From the NCBI GenBank assembly GCA_002686995.1, contig NYZC01000117.1, forward strand, positions 1 to 40,548: DNA of 40,548 nt. The letters run 5' to 3'. Both the position numbers and the translations under genes were made by a program. Of the stretch, positions 14,100 to 22,022 are shown in pieces; within the stretch, counting starts at the first letter, position 1; each line of letters begins with the position of its first letter. The notes below the pieces were generated by a model, which saw nothing but the letters and a program-made list of their open reading frames with translations, did not search any database and had not been told where the DNA came from. Origin of the DNA: Phycisphaeraceae bacterium. GTDB taxonomy: Bacteria > Planctomycetota > Phycisphaerae > Phycisphaerales > Phycisphaeraceae.

Positions 14100-14281
14100 T
14101 GAGCCAGCACGCCGGGAGTGACCAGTTTCGGATCGAGTGTCGCGATGCTCGACTATTCCGCTGGCGAGTCGCGGGCGACGGGATGCGCGGGCTCGGGCCC
14201 ATCTGGACAGACGTGTTCCTGACTCGACGTGGGGCCGAGCGGTTCATTCGACGACACACCTGGCAACCCGACCGAACCTGA
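14099..14281 (+). CDS. Hypothetical 60-residue protein ending the early operon
   Basis: The ATG overlaps the methylase stop (TGATG); a GTG at 14096 is an alternative start. The protein is small, basic and strand-rich (FRIECRDARLFRWRV), ending in a helix with several Arg. No known family. It is the last gene before the terminator region. Confidence 0.55.
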   Translation: MSQHAGSDQFRIECRDARLFRWRVAGDGMRGLGPIWTDVFLTRRGAERFIRRHTWQPDRT

Positions 14282-14390
14282 CCGACCCCGCGCGCGCGTT
14301 CTAAACCATCCCCGGTTTGCGCGCAAGAGCAATCTATGACACACTGTCACACGGGTTAGGACGATTCGTCGTCCCCCCACACCCACGCAG
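14282..14390. other. Gene-free stretch after the early operon
   Basis: No supported gene lies between 14282 and 14620. A GC hairpin is built from AAACC/GGTTT and flanking GCGCGC near 14290-14325. A 5-bp inverted repeat TGACA-CAC-TGTCA lies at 14337-14349 and may be a protein-binding site. A terminator follows at 14391. Confidence 0.4.
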
Positions 14391-14425
14391 CCCCCGGAAG
14401 TGCCCCACGCGGCGCCGGGGGTTTT
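14391..14425 (+). terminator. Rho-independent terminator of the early operon
   Basis: CCCCCGG (14391-14397) pairs with CCGGGGG (14415-14421) and is followed at once by TTTT (14422-14425). It lies about 110 nt after the last early gene. It would separate the early operon from the genes leading to packaging. Confidence 0.7.
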
Positions 14426-14620
14426 GCGTCCCACGATCGGCCGCGCCACCGCAGACCACACACGCCTAGAGCGATCCCTGCCGAGTGAGCCCGGTCGTCA
14501 ACCCTTGCAGGTTCCGGCACCCGCACGAGTGAACCTGTGAACCCTGCCGCTGGTGGTGACTACGGCGCCGTGCAGCCACCACCAGCGGTTCAGGCTTACC
14601 GAGGCCACATGGAGGCCAGC

Positions 14621-14848
14621 ATGGAACCCATCGGCCAGCTCCTCGACGCCCTCGGTGTGTGCCACTCACCCGACGACGGTGAACTCATCGCCGGGGCCGT
14701 CGTGCTCCTCAAGGTCATCGACAGCGACGGCGAAGTGTCCGTGCGGCAAGTCAGCAGCGACGGCCTCAACTGGCTCGAACGCGGCGCCATGCTCCGGGTT
14801 GCTGAACTCACCGAACGGCCCGTGAACGACCTGTGGGACGACGAGTGA
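14621..14848 (+). CDS. Hypothetical 75-residue acidic protein
   Basis: The ATG at 14621 has GGAGG 7 nt upstream and is preferred over the in-frame ATG at 14609 and GTG at 14537. The product has a helix, a hydrophobic strand AGAVVLLKVID, and an acidic end. It looks like a small regulatory-type phage protein. Not recognised. Confidence 0.55.
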   Translation: MEPIGQLLDALGVCHSPDDGELIAGAVVLLKVIDSDGEVSVRQVSSDGLNWLERGAMLRVAELTERPVNDLWDDE

Positions 14849-14849
14849 C

Positions 14850-15032
14850 ATGGCCGGCGCAATCGACAACACCCAGGCCCTTGAGTTCTTAGAGGCATAC
14901 GCGCGGTACGCCATGCACGAACACGCAGCGATCGAACCCCGCGGCTACGACAGCGCCCGACGACGCGCCGAGATCCACGCCGACATCGACGCCACGCTCG
15001 ACAAGATCGCCGAATACAAGGCACTCGCATGA
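14850..15032 (+). CDS. Hypothetical helical protein, 60 residues
   Basis: Almost entirely helical with many Ala, His and Arg (LEFLEAYARYAMHEHAA). Starts one base after the previous stop and ends in an ATGA overlap with the next gene. Function unknown. Confidence 0.5.
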   Translation: MAGAIDNTQALEFLEAYARYAMHEHAAIEPRGYDSARRRAEIHADIDATLDKIAEYKALA

Positions 15033-15208
15033 GCGACCAGACAGTGCAGGGCATGGGTCGTCGGCAGATGCGAACAGGCGACGAATACGACGCCCTGACT
15101 CGCTGGCGACACCGATACTGCTGGACCCAGCGAGCCGGGGCCGTGAGTGCCGTCAAGCGCCGGGCTCGCCGACGCGAACGGCGCGAGGCCAAGGCGGCCC
15201 TGCGATGA
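15029..15208 (+). CDS. Small basic protein conserved in actinophages
   Basis: 59 residues with a very basic C-terminus (KRRARRRERREAKAALR) after a helix with several aromatic residues (WRHRYCWTQRAG). Short arginine-rich proteins of this shape recur in actinophage genomes just upstream of the packaging genes; their role is unknown. Coupled at both ends. Confidence 0.55.
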   Translation: MSDQTVQGMGRRQMRTGDEYDALTRWRHRYCWTQRAGAVSAVKRRARRRERREAKAALR

Positions 15209-15354
15209 GCCGCCACGACTCGCAGCCCCCGCACCCCGACTGGACACCCGAGAGCCGACCCTGCGCCTGCTTCGAGCGGCCCGGTTATCGGATTACCGCC
15301 ACAGACGGAACCGAACTGTTAATCCCGCCGAACATCACCCTCGGCTCGGAATGA
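15205..15354 (+). CDS. Hypothetical 49-residue protein
   Basis: A His/Pro-rich start is followed by CACFERPGYRITATDG, giving two Cys and a strand, then LLIPPN. The start is in ATGA overlap with the basic protein gene. No family recognised. Confidence 0.45.
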   Translation: MSRHDSQPPHPDWTPESRPCACFERPGYRITATDGTELLIPPNITLGSE

Positions 15355-15464
15355 CGCGCATCACCGCATAACGCCCCAATGTGCGAATGAACGCGCACAG
15401 CAGCACCCATCACCCCATCCGCCGCCGCCCCCCTCAACAGCGGGCGCCGCCGAGAGGAACCCGC

Positions 15465-15716
15465 ATGGCCCTCGCAGACATCGAGCAGAAGCTAGTCACG
15501 GGCGTACCCCACAAGACCTGCACCGTCTGTCACCACATGGCAGAACGCGGCGACGAATGGGCCGAACGCCTGCGCCGCCTACTCCGCAACCGAGGGCTCA
15601 AGTTCAAGGACATCGCCCGCGAACTCGCCGACGACCCAGACGAGCCAACGATCAACGAGAGCACCCTGAGTCGCCACGCCCAACGCGGCTGCCTGGCGAA
15701 CGAGTCGCTGCGGTGA
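15465..15716 (+). CDS. Small CxxC helical protein, 83 residues
   Basis: GAGAGGA precedes the ATG. The protein has CTVCHHM near residues 19-25, then two or three helices, and LSRHAQRGC at the end. This pattern (short zinc/HTH-like protein upstream of the phosphoesterase and terminase) is common in actinophages. It may bind DNA. The stop overlaps the next GTG. Confidence 0.6.
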   Translation: MALADIEQKLVTGVPHKTCTVCHHMAERGDEWAERLRRLLRNRGLKFKDIARELADDPDEPTINESTLSRHAQRGCLANESLR

Positions 15717-16933
15717 GCCTCGACGACATCGAGGCCAAGCTCCGCGCCCGCCACGTCGGCACCATCGAGGAGCAGTCACTCAAGGGCCGCGTCACCGTCG
15801 AGTCCGATGGCGGCACCTTCGAGAACGTCACCGTCGAGTCGCCCATCACCAACGGTGACTGGTCCCACATCTTCACCATCTTCCGTCTCGATCCCGACGA
15901 GTTTGAGGTCGCAGACGACACCGTGCGCATGTCGACCTGGCAGCAGTCCAAGGGCCTCGACGACGGCACCCGCGACATCGTGCAGCTCTACTCGTACAGC
16001 GCACGGTTCACCCGCAAAGCCAAGGCGCGGCTCTCCGACGACGAGATCGCCGCACGCCGGGCCGAGGTCCGCAAGTGGAAGGTGCCGTCAGAATCCTCGC
16101 GGAAGCGCAAGGATTCTGACACGCCCGTCGCTGCGGTCATCAACCTCGCCGACATCCAAGGCGGCAAGTCCGAGGGCGGCGGCGTCGCAGCCACCCAGCA
16201 GCGACTCCACGACGGCCTCGAGAACGTCACCCGCTGGCTCGACCGCATGTCCGACGACTACCACATCGGCGAGATCGTGCTCGTCAACAACGGCGACCCG
16301 ATGGAGAACTGCGCCGGCAACTACGCCGCCCAGATGTTCACCGTCGAACTCAACCACCGCCAGCAAATGAACTTCGTGCTCGACGTGTGGGAGCAGTACG
16401 CCAAGCACCTGTTCCCCCGAGCAGACCGCGCCCGCTTCGTGTCCGTCCTCTGTAATCATGGCGAGTTCGGGCGCATGGGTGGCGCCAAGAACCAGACCAG
16501 CGACAGCGACAATGCAGGCGGCTTCCTCGCCGAAACCCTGCGCCGCGTGCTCGACCGGCCCGAGTTCGCACACGTCGAATGGACCATCCCCCACGACCAG
16601 ATGACCGTCTACCCGACGATCAACGGCGTACCGATGGCATTCAACCACGGCCACAAGATCCCCGGCAACGACGCCAGCGGGTTCGAGAAGTGGCTCAACG
16701 GCCAAGTCAGAGGCGACGCAGACGCACACGCCGCACGCATCTGGCAGACCGCACACCGCCACCACTTCGCCGCCTGGGACATGGGTAGCTGCTCAGTGTT
16801 CCAAGCACCCAGCCTCGACGGTGGCAGCAAGTGGCTCACCGACATGACCGGCCGCTACTCACGCTCAGGCATCCTCGCCTATCTCGTGGGTGACCACTCG
16901 CCGCTCGGCTGGTCCGACATGGCGTTCCTGTGA
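15713..16933 (+). CDS. Calcineurin-like (Mre11/SbcD-type) phosphoesterase
   Basis: 406 residues. Metal-binding motifs of the metallophosphoesterase superfamily appear in order: NLADIQGG (first Asp, Gln in place of the more common His), VNNGDPMENC (GD-x-x-E), CNHGE (the GNH[DE] equivalent, with Cys for Gly) and FNHGHKI (final GH). The first 130 residues form a separate domain. Phage members are thought to be DNA nucleases acting on ends before or during packaging. It lies just before the HNH and terminase genes. GTG start by 4-nt overlap. Confidence 0.8.
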   Translation: MSLDDIEAKLRARHVGTIEEQSLKGRVTVESDGGTFENVTVESPITNGDWSHIFTIFRLDPDEFEVADDTVRMSTWQQSKGLDDGTRDIVQLYSYSARFTRKAKARLSDDEIAARRAEVRKWKVPSESSRKRKDSDTPVAAVINLADIQGGKSEGGGVAATQQRLHDGLENVTRWLDRMSDDYHIGEIVLVNNGDPMENCAGNYAAQMFTVELNHRQQMNFVLDVWEQYAKHLFPRADRARFVSVLCNHGEFGRMGGAKNQTSDSDNAGGFLAETLRRVLDRPEFAHVEWTIPHDQMTVYPTINGVPMAFNHGHKIPGNDASGFEKWLNGQVRGDADAHAARIWQTAHRHHFAAWDMGSCSVFQAPSLDGGSKWLTDMTGRYSRSGILAYLVGDHSPLGWSDMAFL

Positions 16934-16948
16934 AGACGGGGCAATGAC

Positions 16949-17077
16949 TTGCCCACCATCTGCTCAGGCCGCCAAGACTGCACCTGCGACGCCCAATGGC
17001 GCTGCGGATGCGGGGGCTCGAAGGTCACATGCGATGCGGTCGACGGGTGCTGCCCGAACTGTCAGCACCGAGTGTGA
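16949..17077 (+). CDS. Cys-rich micro-protein, TTG start
   Basis: An open frame of 42 residues with ten Cys (CTC, CGCGG, CDAVDGCCPNC) and strongly C/G-ending third positions, which the overlapping ATG frame at 16944 lacks. The start is a TTG, because no ATG or GTG exists in this frame before the upstream stop. A double zinc ribbon is likely. Function unknown; the start is uncertain. Confidence 0.45.
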   Translation: MPTICSGRQDCTCDAQWRCGCGGSKVTCDAVDGCCPNCQHRV

Positions 17078-17256
17078 GCTGTGCGGCTGCTGGCCTGGTC
17101 GTGGATGCGGATGCGTGATCTGAGCAGGCCACCCACCCCACCGAGTAGCTAGCCCCCACCGGCTACCCCACGCCACCACCCAGGCCACCCCATGCCACCC
17201 GCCACCCCGACCCGCTGGTGGTCGCAGCCTCGAGCAGAACGCGAGGTGACAACGAC

Positions 17257-17553
17257 GTGAGCCTCGCCCCACGAGACGACGCGCTACGCAAGAGACTCCG
17301 AACCAAGTACGCCCGACTCGGCCTACCCTGCGGCATCTGCGAGCAGGCCATCGACTACACCGTGGCCTATCCCGATCCGATGTCCGCGCAAGTCGATCAC
17401 ATCATTCCGATCGACAAAGGTGGCGCCGACGCGGCAGAGAACTGCCAGCCGGCCCACCGCTCCTGCAACCGCGCGAAGTGGAACACCACCCCCACCGATT
17501 ACGCCGAGCCCATCGAGGCGCCGCGAGTCTTCGTCACCGATCGAGTCTGGTGA
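17257..17553 (+). CDS. HNH endonuclease of the packaging region
   Basis: 98 residues from a GTG with GCGAGGTG upstream. Visible are a CGIC zinc pair, VDHIIPIDKGGADAAENCQP (catalytic His followed by the loop) and HRSCNRAKW. Small HNH proteins coded next to terminase take part with the large terminase in cos cleavage in HK97-type phages. The gap downstream to the small terminase is a good place for cos. The upstream 180 nt (17078-17256) is a CCACCC-rich stretch without a clear gene. Confidence 0.85.
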   Translation: MSLAPRDDALRKRLRTKYARLGLPCGICEQAIDYTVAYPDPMSAQVDHIIPIDKGGADAAENCQPAHRSCNRAKWNTTPTDYAEPIEAPRVFVTDRVW

Positions 17554-17555
17554 CC

Positions 17556-17661
17556 GGGGGGAGGTCCCCCCACCCGCCACGGCCCTTCCGCCTCCCGTCA
17601 TACGGACATCCTCCCCCCGAACCTCCCCCCCTCCCCCCTCAACCTCGTTGGAGGTGACCTG
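17556..17661 (+). other. Candidate cos/packaging site between HNH and terminase
   Basis: GGGGGG-AGGT-CCCCCC forms an inverted repeat at 17556-17571, and an almost pure pyrimidine tract (CCTCCCCCC-type runs) fills about 17610-17645; the opposite strand has long G-runs able to form a quadruplex. cos-type actinophages have GC-rich overhangs just before their terminase genes. The exact cut site cannot be fixed from sequence alone. Confidence 0.4.
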
Positions 17662-17955
17662 ATGGCGCGTAAGACTGACCTGCGGGTCGTTTCTGAGGCT
17701 GAGCGGGAGGTTCCTCCGACGCTGCTCGAGGCTGTGGAGCTGGGTGATGTTCTGGCGATCATGAAGGCTCAGCGTCGGATCATTGCGGAGTCGTTGGCGA
17801 CGGCTGCGGAGAACACTCGCCCCCAGTTCAGCAACGAACTCAACAAGCTCAACTCTTTGATCTCTGCTGAGGAGTCGCGCCGTTCGGTCGAGGATGAGGA
17901 CCGTTCGGTGGTGGCACAGACCCGCGATGAAGCCTGGGACGGCACCGGCTACTGA
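17662..17955 (+). CDS. Terminase small subunit
   Basis: 97 residues. The layout of actinophage small terminases is present: a short N-terminal segment, a helix LLEAVELGDVLAIMKAQRRIIAESLA, and a charged C-terminus. It directly precedes and overlaps the large subunit gene. Shine-Dalgarno GGAGGTG lies upstream of the ATG. From this gene on, codons end in T and G more often than in the early operon, which suggests a module of different origin. Confidence 0.75.
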   Translation: MARKTDLRVVSEAEREVPPTLLEAVELGDVLAIMKAQRRIIAESLATAAENTRPQFSNELNKLNSLISAEESRRSVEDEDRSVVAQTRDEAWDGTGY

Positions 17956-19381
17956 TCGGCGCCCGTTGTCGGAGGTGGCTCGCCATGTCGTCGCTCCGAC
18001 TGGCATCGCTTCGACGGGGTGGCCGAAGGTTCGCGACACTTGCCACCGCCTCGGTTGGGGTTTCGATGGTTGGCAGGATGGCGCTGGCCGACTGATTCTG
18101 GCGAAGCGTGCGGATGGCTCGTATGCGTCTGACACGGTGATGTTGAGCATCCCGCGCCAGGTCGGCAAGACGTATCTGATCGCGTGCATCATCTATTCGC
18201 TGTGTCTGACGGAGCCGGGTTTGACGGTCATCTGGACGGCGCACCGGAAGACGACGGCTGCGGAGACGTTCGCGCAGTTCGATTCGATGTCGCAGCGCCC
18301 CACGGTGGCTTCGCATGTGAAGCAGGTTCTGCGCGGCAAGGGTGACGAGAAGATCCTGTTTGCGAACGGCTCGCGGATCTTGTTCGGTGCTCGCGAGTCT
18401 GGTTTCGGCCGTGGCTTCACGGGTGTTGACGTGCTGGTGTGCGACGAGGGCCAGATCATGACTGAGGCGGTCATGGAGGACATGGCCGCGACGCAGAACG
18501 TGGCACCTAATCCGTTGTTCTTCTTGATGGGTACTCCGCCGCGACCGAAGGACCCTGGCGAGACGTTCTTGCTGTTCCGGCAGGAAGCACTCGACGGCGA
18601 GTCTGATGCGACGCTGTATATCGAGACGAGCGCGAAGCGTGGCTGCGATCCGATGGACCGCAAGGCGTGGCGTGAGGCTAACCCGTCTTTCCCGCACCGC
18701 ACGACGGAGCGGGCGATGCTTCGTCTCCGCAAGAAGCTCAAGAACGACGACTCGTGGAACCGCGAGGCGCTGGGCATCTATGACGAGTTCTCGCGGCAGT
18801 TCTCCCCGATCAACGGCCCCTTGTGGGCTGCTGGCGTGGATGTGGGCCCGTCTGCCGACAAGCGCCCGGCCGGCATGGCTGTGGACATGTCGCATGGCCG
18901 GGAGATCTCGGTGGGCGCGTGTTGGCTCGAGGACACTTCGGCGCATGTCGAGGAGGTCTGGGCTGGTGTCGATGAGCCTGCCGCGGTCGAGTGGGTTGCC
19001 GCTCGTGCTGGGCGTCGTATGCCGGTGTTCATTGACTCGATGTCACCTGCCGCTTCGATGATCCCGGCGTTGAAGTCTCGCGGCGTGAAGGTCTATTCGG
19101 GCGGCCCGACTGACATGGCCCGCGCCTGTGGCTTGGTCGCTTCCGACGTGGAGGCGGGCCGTTTGACTCACGCCGGCCAGGTGTCGGTCGACGAGGCTCG
19201 CGAGGGCGCACGCAAGCGCCCGATCGGTACCGCTGGCGGCTGGGGTTACGACAGGCGCGACCCAGCGGTCTTCATCCACCCCTTAGTCGCCGTGACGCTC
19301 GCGCGATTGGCGGCATCAATGACCAAGCAGAAACCGCAAACAACTGACCGGCCAGCCGGACGAAGGGTGGTGACCGGATAG
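17927..19381 (+). CDS. terL: Terminase large subunit
   Basis: 484 residues from the ATG at 17927; an ATG at 17894 is an alternative. Walker A is IPRQVGKT with Lys81 and Walker B is VLVCDEGQ with Asp173-Glu174. The nuclease half contains AVDMSHGREISVG (first acidic residue) and VFIDSMSP (second). The enzyme packages DNA by ATP hydrolysis and cuts concatemers. It overlaps the small subunit gene by 29 nt. Its stop overlaps the portal GTG (TAGTG). Confidence 0.95.
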   Translation: MKPGTAPATDRRPLSEVARHVVAPTGIASTGWPKVRDTCHRLGWGFDGWQDGAGRLILAKRADGSYASDTVMLSIPRQVGKTYLIACIIYSLCLTEPGLTVIWTAHRKTTAAETFAQFDSMSQRPTVASHVKQVLRGKGDEKILFANGSRILFGARESGFGRGFTGVDVLVCDEGQIMTEAVMEDMAATQNVAPNPLFFLMGTPPRPKDPGETFLLFRQEALDGESDATLYIETSAKRGCDPMDRKAWREANPSFPHRTTERAMLRLRKKLKNDDSWNREALGIYDEFSRQFSPINGPLWAAGVDVGPSADKRPAGMAVDMSHGREISVGACWLEDTSAHVEEVWAGVDEPAAVEWVAARAGRRMPVFIDSMSPAASMIPALKSRGVKVYSGGPTDMARACGLVASDVEAGRLTHAGQVSVDEAREGARKRPIGTAGGWGYDRRDPAVFIHPLVAVTLARLAASMTKQKPQTTDRPAGRRVVTG

Positions 19382-20805
19382 TGCAGAACTTGATCCGCAT
19401 CCCCGATCTGAACCCGACTGAGCAGAATCTGCTCGACGAGCTGGTGGTGCAGTGGCGCGCTAAGCGCACTCGCAACAACCTCCGCACGGCGTTCTATGAC
19501 ATGAAGAACTCTGAGCGGTCCCTGATGGGGCAGGCGGTGCCCGAGGTGGTGCGCCGTCGTCGTTTCGTCTTGGGCTGGTCGTCGATCGCTGTCGACAAGC
19601 TGAACCGTCGCTGCAACCTTGATGGTTTCTATGACGTGTCGGGCAACGACCTGGGCGCGTTGGGTCTCAATGACCTCATGACGTCGAACCGGCTGACGAG
19701 CGAGCTGTCGCAGGGTGGCGTGTCGTCGCTGATCCATGCGGTGTCGTGGCTGGTGACGACGCAGGGTGACACGCAGGCCGATGAGCCTGCGGTTCTCATC
19801 AATGCGCGTGACGCTTCGACGGCGACGGGCGTGTGGGATGTGCGCCGTCGCGCGATCCGATCGTTCTTGTCGATCACGGACATGGATGACGACGGCGAGC
19901 CGGTCGGGATGGTCATGTACCTCCCGAACCTGAACGTCACGATGACGAAGGTCGCCGGGAAGTGGCTCGTGGAGCGCCGCGAGCACCGTTACGGCGTCCC
20001 TGTGGACCCGCTGCGCTACAAGCCCCGCGTGGGGCGCCCGTTCGGCTCCTCGCGCATCTCTCGCGCGGTCATGTCGATCCACTTGCAGGCCCTGGCGGCG
20101 ATGATCCGTGCGGACGTGAACGGTGAGGCGTACAGCCTGCCTCGTTACGTGCTGCTGGGTGCGACCGAGCAGGCTTTCCGCAACGCTGACGGGTCTCCGA
20201 AGGCTGCGTGGCAGGCGGCGTGGGATGCGGTGTGGGCTGTGGGTGACGATGCCGACGCCCCGTCTGACGCTCTGGCTCGAGCGGACGTCAAGCAGTTCAA
20301 CGGACAGTCCCCGGAACCCCAGAACGCGCACCTTCGCATGTTGGCGCAGATGTTCTCGGGCGAGACGGGCATTCCCGTGGGCGAGCTTGGCCTGATCGGT
20401 GACGCGAACCCGACGAGCGCGGAGGCGCTGCTGGCGTCGCGGGATGACCTGATCGCTGAGGCTGAGCAGACGACCGATGGCTGGTCCCCGGACGTGTCGT
20501 CGTCGGTGACGCGCGCCCTGGCGATGCTGAACGGCGACGACCTGCCTGACGACCTCGACCTTCGGCCCCGTTGGCGCAACCACATGCACGTTTCGCGTGC
20601 TGCGGCTGCGGATGCGGGCACGAAGGTTGTCGACAAGCTGCCGTGGCTGGCTGAGACAGAGGTCGGCATGGAGCTGATGGGGCTCACTGAGGACCAGATC
20701 CGTCGCGCGTTGGCGGATCGTCGCCGCGCGCAGGGTTCGGGTGTGCTCGAGCTGCTGAGGTCGACTGCTGCGAACCAGGCTGATGCCGACGCTGCCGGGG
20801 CTTGA
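19381..20805 (+). CDS. Portal protein
   Basis: 474 residues, the size and location expected for an HK97-type/SPP1-like portal. Features include an N-terminal helical segment, a Y-V-L-L-G-A-T-E-Q core strand, and LRMLAQMFSGETGIPVGELGLIGDANPTSAEAL, the typical portal-family block with its S-A-E stem helix. The portal ring forms the DNA channel and connector. GTG start in a TAGTG overlap with terL; its end overlaps the MuF-like gene by 23 nt. Confidence 0.95.
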   Translation: MQNLIRIPDLNPTEQNLLDELVVQWRAKRTRNNLRTAFYDMKNSERSLMGQAVPEVVRRRRFVLGWSSIAVDKLNRRCNLDGFYDVSGNDLGALGLNDLMTSNRLTSELSQGGVSSLIHAVSWLVTTQGDTQADEPAVLINARDASTATGVWDVRRRAIRSFLSITDMDDDGEPVGMVMYLPNLNVTMTKVAGKWLVERREHRYGVPVDPLRYKPRVGRPFGSSRISRAVMSIHLQALAAMIRADVNGEAYSLPRYVLLGATEQAFRNADGSPKAAWQAAWDAVWAVGDDADAPSDALARADVKQFNGQSPEPQNAHLRMLAQMFSGETGIPVGELGLIGDANPTSAEALLASRDDLIAEAEQTTDGWSPDVSSSVTRALAMLNGDDLPDDLDLRPRWRNHMHVSRAAAADAGTKVVDKLPWLAETEVGMELMGLTEDQIRRALADRRRAQGSGVLELLRSTAANQADADAAGA

Positions 20806-21442
20806 TCTCCGCGATGGTGTGCAGGGCCTGATTCGGTCCTATGCGGCTGCGGATCTGGCGCTGTTGTGGCGCCAGGTGTCCAATGCCGCGGAGGCTGAGG
20901 TGGCGCTGCGGGACATCCTGCCGGCGCTGATCCAGACCTACGGTTCGGCTGCTGCGGTGCTGGCTGCGAACTGGTATGACGAGGCCCGCGAGAAGGCTGG
21001 CGTGGGCGGCTCGTTCACGGCGATCCCCGCGGACTTCGATGACGTGGGCGCTCAGTCGCTGGTCGGTTGGGCGAAGTCCCAGGCGACGGATCTGACTGCG
21101 TTCGAGGCGTTGATCCTCGGCGGGATGCAGCGCCGGATCGCGAACTACTCCCGTGGCACCGTGACCCGCTCGAGTGTCGCAGACCCAGCCTCGACGGGCT
21201 GGAAGCGCATCGGGTCTGGCGAGTGCGCGTTCTGCGCCATGTTGATCGGCCGCGACGAGCTGTATAGCCAAGCCACCGCCGACTTCGCCAGTCACGACAA
21301 CTGCAACTGCTCGGCCTATCCGATCCTCAAGGGCGCAGAACCGATCAAGGTCAAGGACTACGTGAAGTCCGCCCGCAATGACGGATCGGATCGCTATGAG
21401 GCGGATTACGCCCGCGCCCGCGAGTGGATCGCCACTCACTGA
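20783..21442 (+). CDS. MuF-like minor capsid protein
   Basis: 219 residues. The C-terminal part has GECAFCAMLIGRDELY and HDNCNCSAYPI, the Cys/His pattern of the phage Mu F-like (capsid morphogenesis) family. The N-terminal half is helical. These proteins are injected or bind the portal during head assembly. Overlaps the portal gene end by 23 nt. No capsid protease gene is obvious nearby, so cleavage of the capsid may be absent. Confidence 0.85.
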   Translation: MPTLPGLDLRDGVQGLIRSYAAADLALLWRQVSNAAEAEVALRDILPALIQTYGSAAAVLAANWYDEAREKAGVGGSFTAIPADFDDVGAQSLVGWAKSQATDLTAFEALILGGMQRRIANYSRGTVTRSSVADPASTGWKRIGSGECAFCAMLIGRDELYSQATADFASHDNCNCSAYPILKGAEPIKVKDYVKSARNDGSDRYEADYARAREWIATH

Positions 21443-21447
21443 GACCA

Positions 21448-21464
21448 CCCCGGCAACACCGGGG
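21448..21464 (+). promoter_or_regulatory. Short hairpin ahead of the scaffold gene
   Basis: CCCCGG-CAACA-CCGGGG is a 6-bp stem with a 5-nt loop just after the MuF-like stop. No T-run follows. It could stabilise the mRNA 5' of the abundantly needed scaffold and capsid genes. Confidence 0.35.
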
Positions 21465-21507
21465 CTACGCCTACGCCGAGCGGTCAATCGGCGGTGATGG
21501 AGGAAGC

Positions 21508-22005
21508 ATGTCCGAGGCGCCCGAGGGCGGTAATGACAGCGGAGAGACGCCCGCCGCTGACGAGTTCACCCCGATCACTTCGCAGGACGACCTCAACCGC
21601 ATCGTCGGGGAGCGCGTCAAGCGCGCCACGTCGAAGTACGCGGACTACGGCGACCTGCGGGAGAAGGCGGCCCGGCTCGACGAGATCGAGCAGGCCAACC
21701 AGACCGACGCCGAGAAGGCGCAGGCCCAGATCGCGGAACTCACTGCCGAACTGGCGACTCTTCGCGGCGAGTCAACTCGCCTGCGCGTTGCCGCCGAGCA
21801 CGGCATCACTGACGCCGACGACATCGCACTTTTCCTCACTGGCGCGGACGAGGAGACCTTGACCAAGCAGGCCAAGCGTCTCGCCGAACGCACCGCCGAC
21901 CGCAAGAAGAACGGCAATCAAGTGCCCCGCGAGGGCAACAACCCGTCCGCCGCTGGCGAGGGCGCTGACCGCGAGTTCGTGCGTCAGCTCTTCTCCGCGG
22001 AATAA
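21508..22005 (+). CDS. Scaffolding protein
   Basis: 165 residues from the ATG with GGAGGAAG upstream. An acidic disordered start, then a long coiled coil (about 45-95, KAARLDEIEQANQTDAEKAQ), then a charged C-terminus, all as in siphophage scaffolds. It lies directly before the capsid gene. The codons switch back to mostly C/G endings, unlike the preceding four genes. Confidence 0.85.
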   Translation: MSEAPEGGNDSGETPAADEFTPITSQDDLNRIVGERVKRATSKYADYGDLREKAARLDEIEQANQTDAEKAQAQIAELTAELATLRGESTRLRVAAEHGITDADDIALFLTGADEETLTKQAKRLAERTADRKKNGNQVPREGNNPSAAGEGADREFVRQLFSAE

Positions 22006-22022
22006 CCTGAAAGGAAGCCATC

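Noticed and set aside
16944..17123. ATG frame beginning at 16944 in the same stretch as the Cys-rich micro-protein
   Set aside because: Its third codon positions lack the C/G preference of neighbouring genes, and its sequence is Ala/Thr-rich without a pattern. The other frame (16949-17077) has the Cys spacing and codon use of a real gene.
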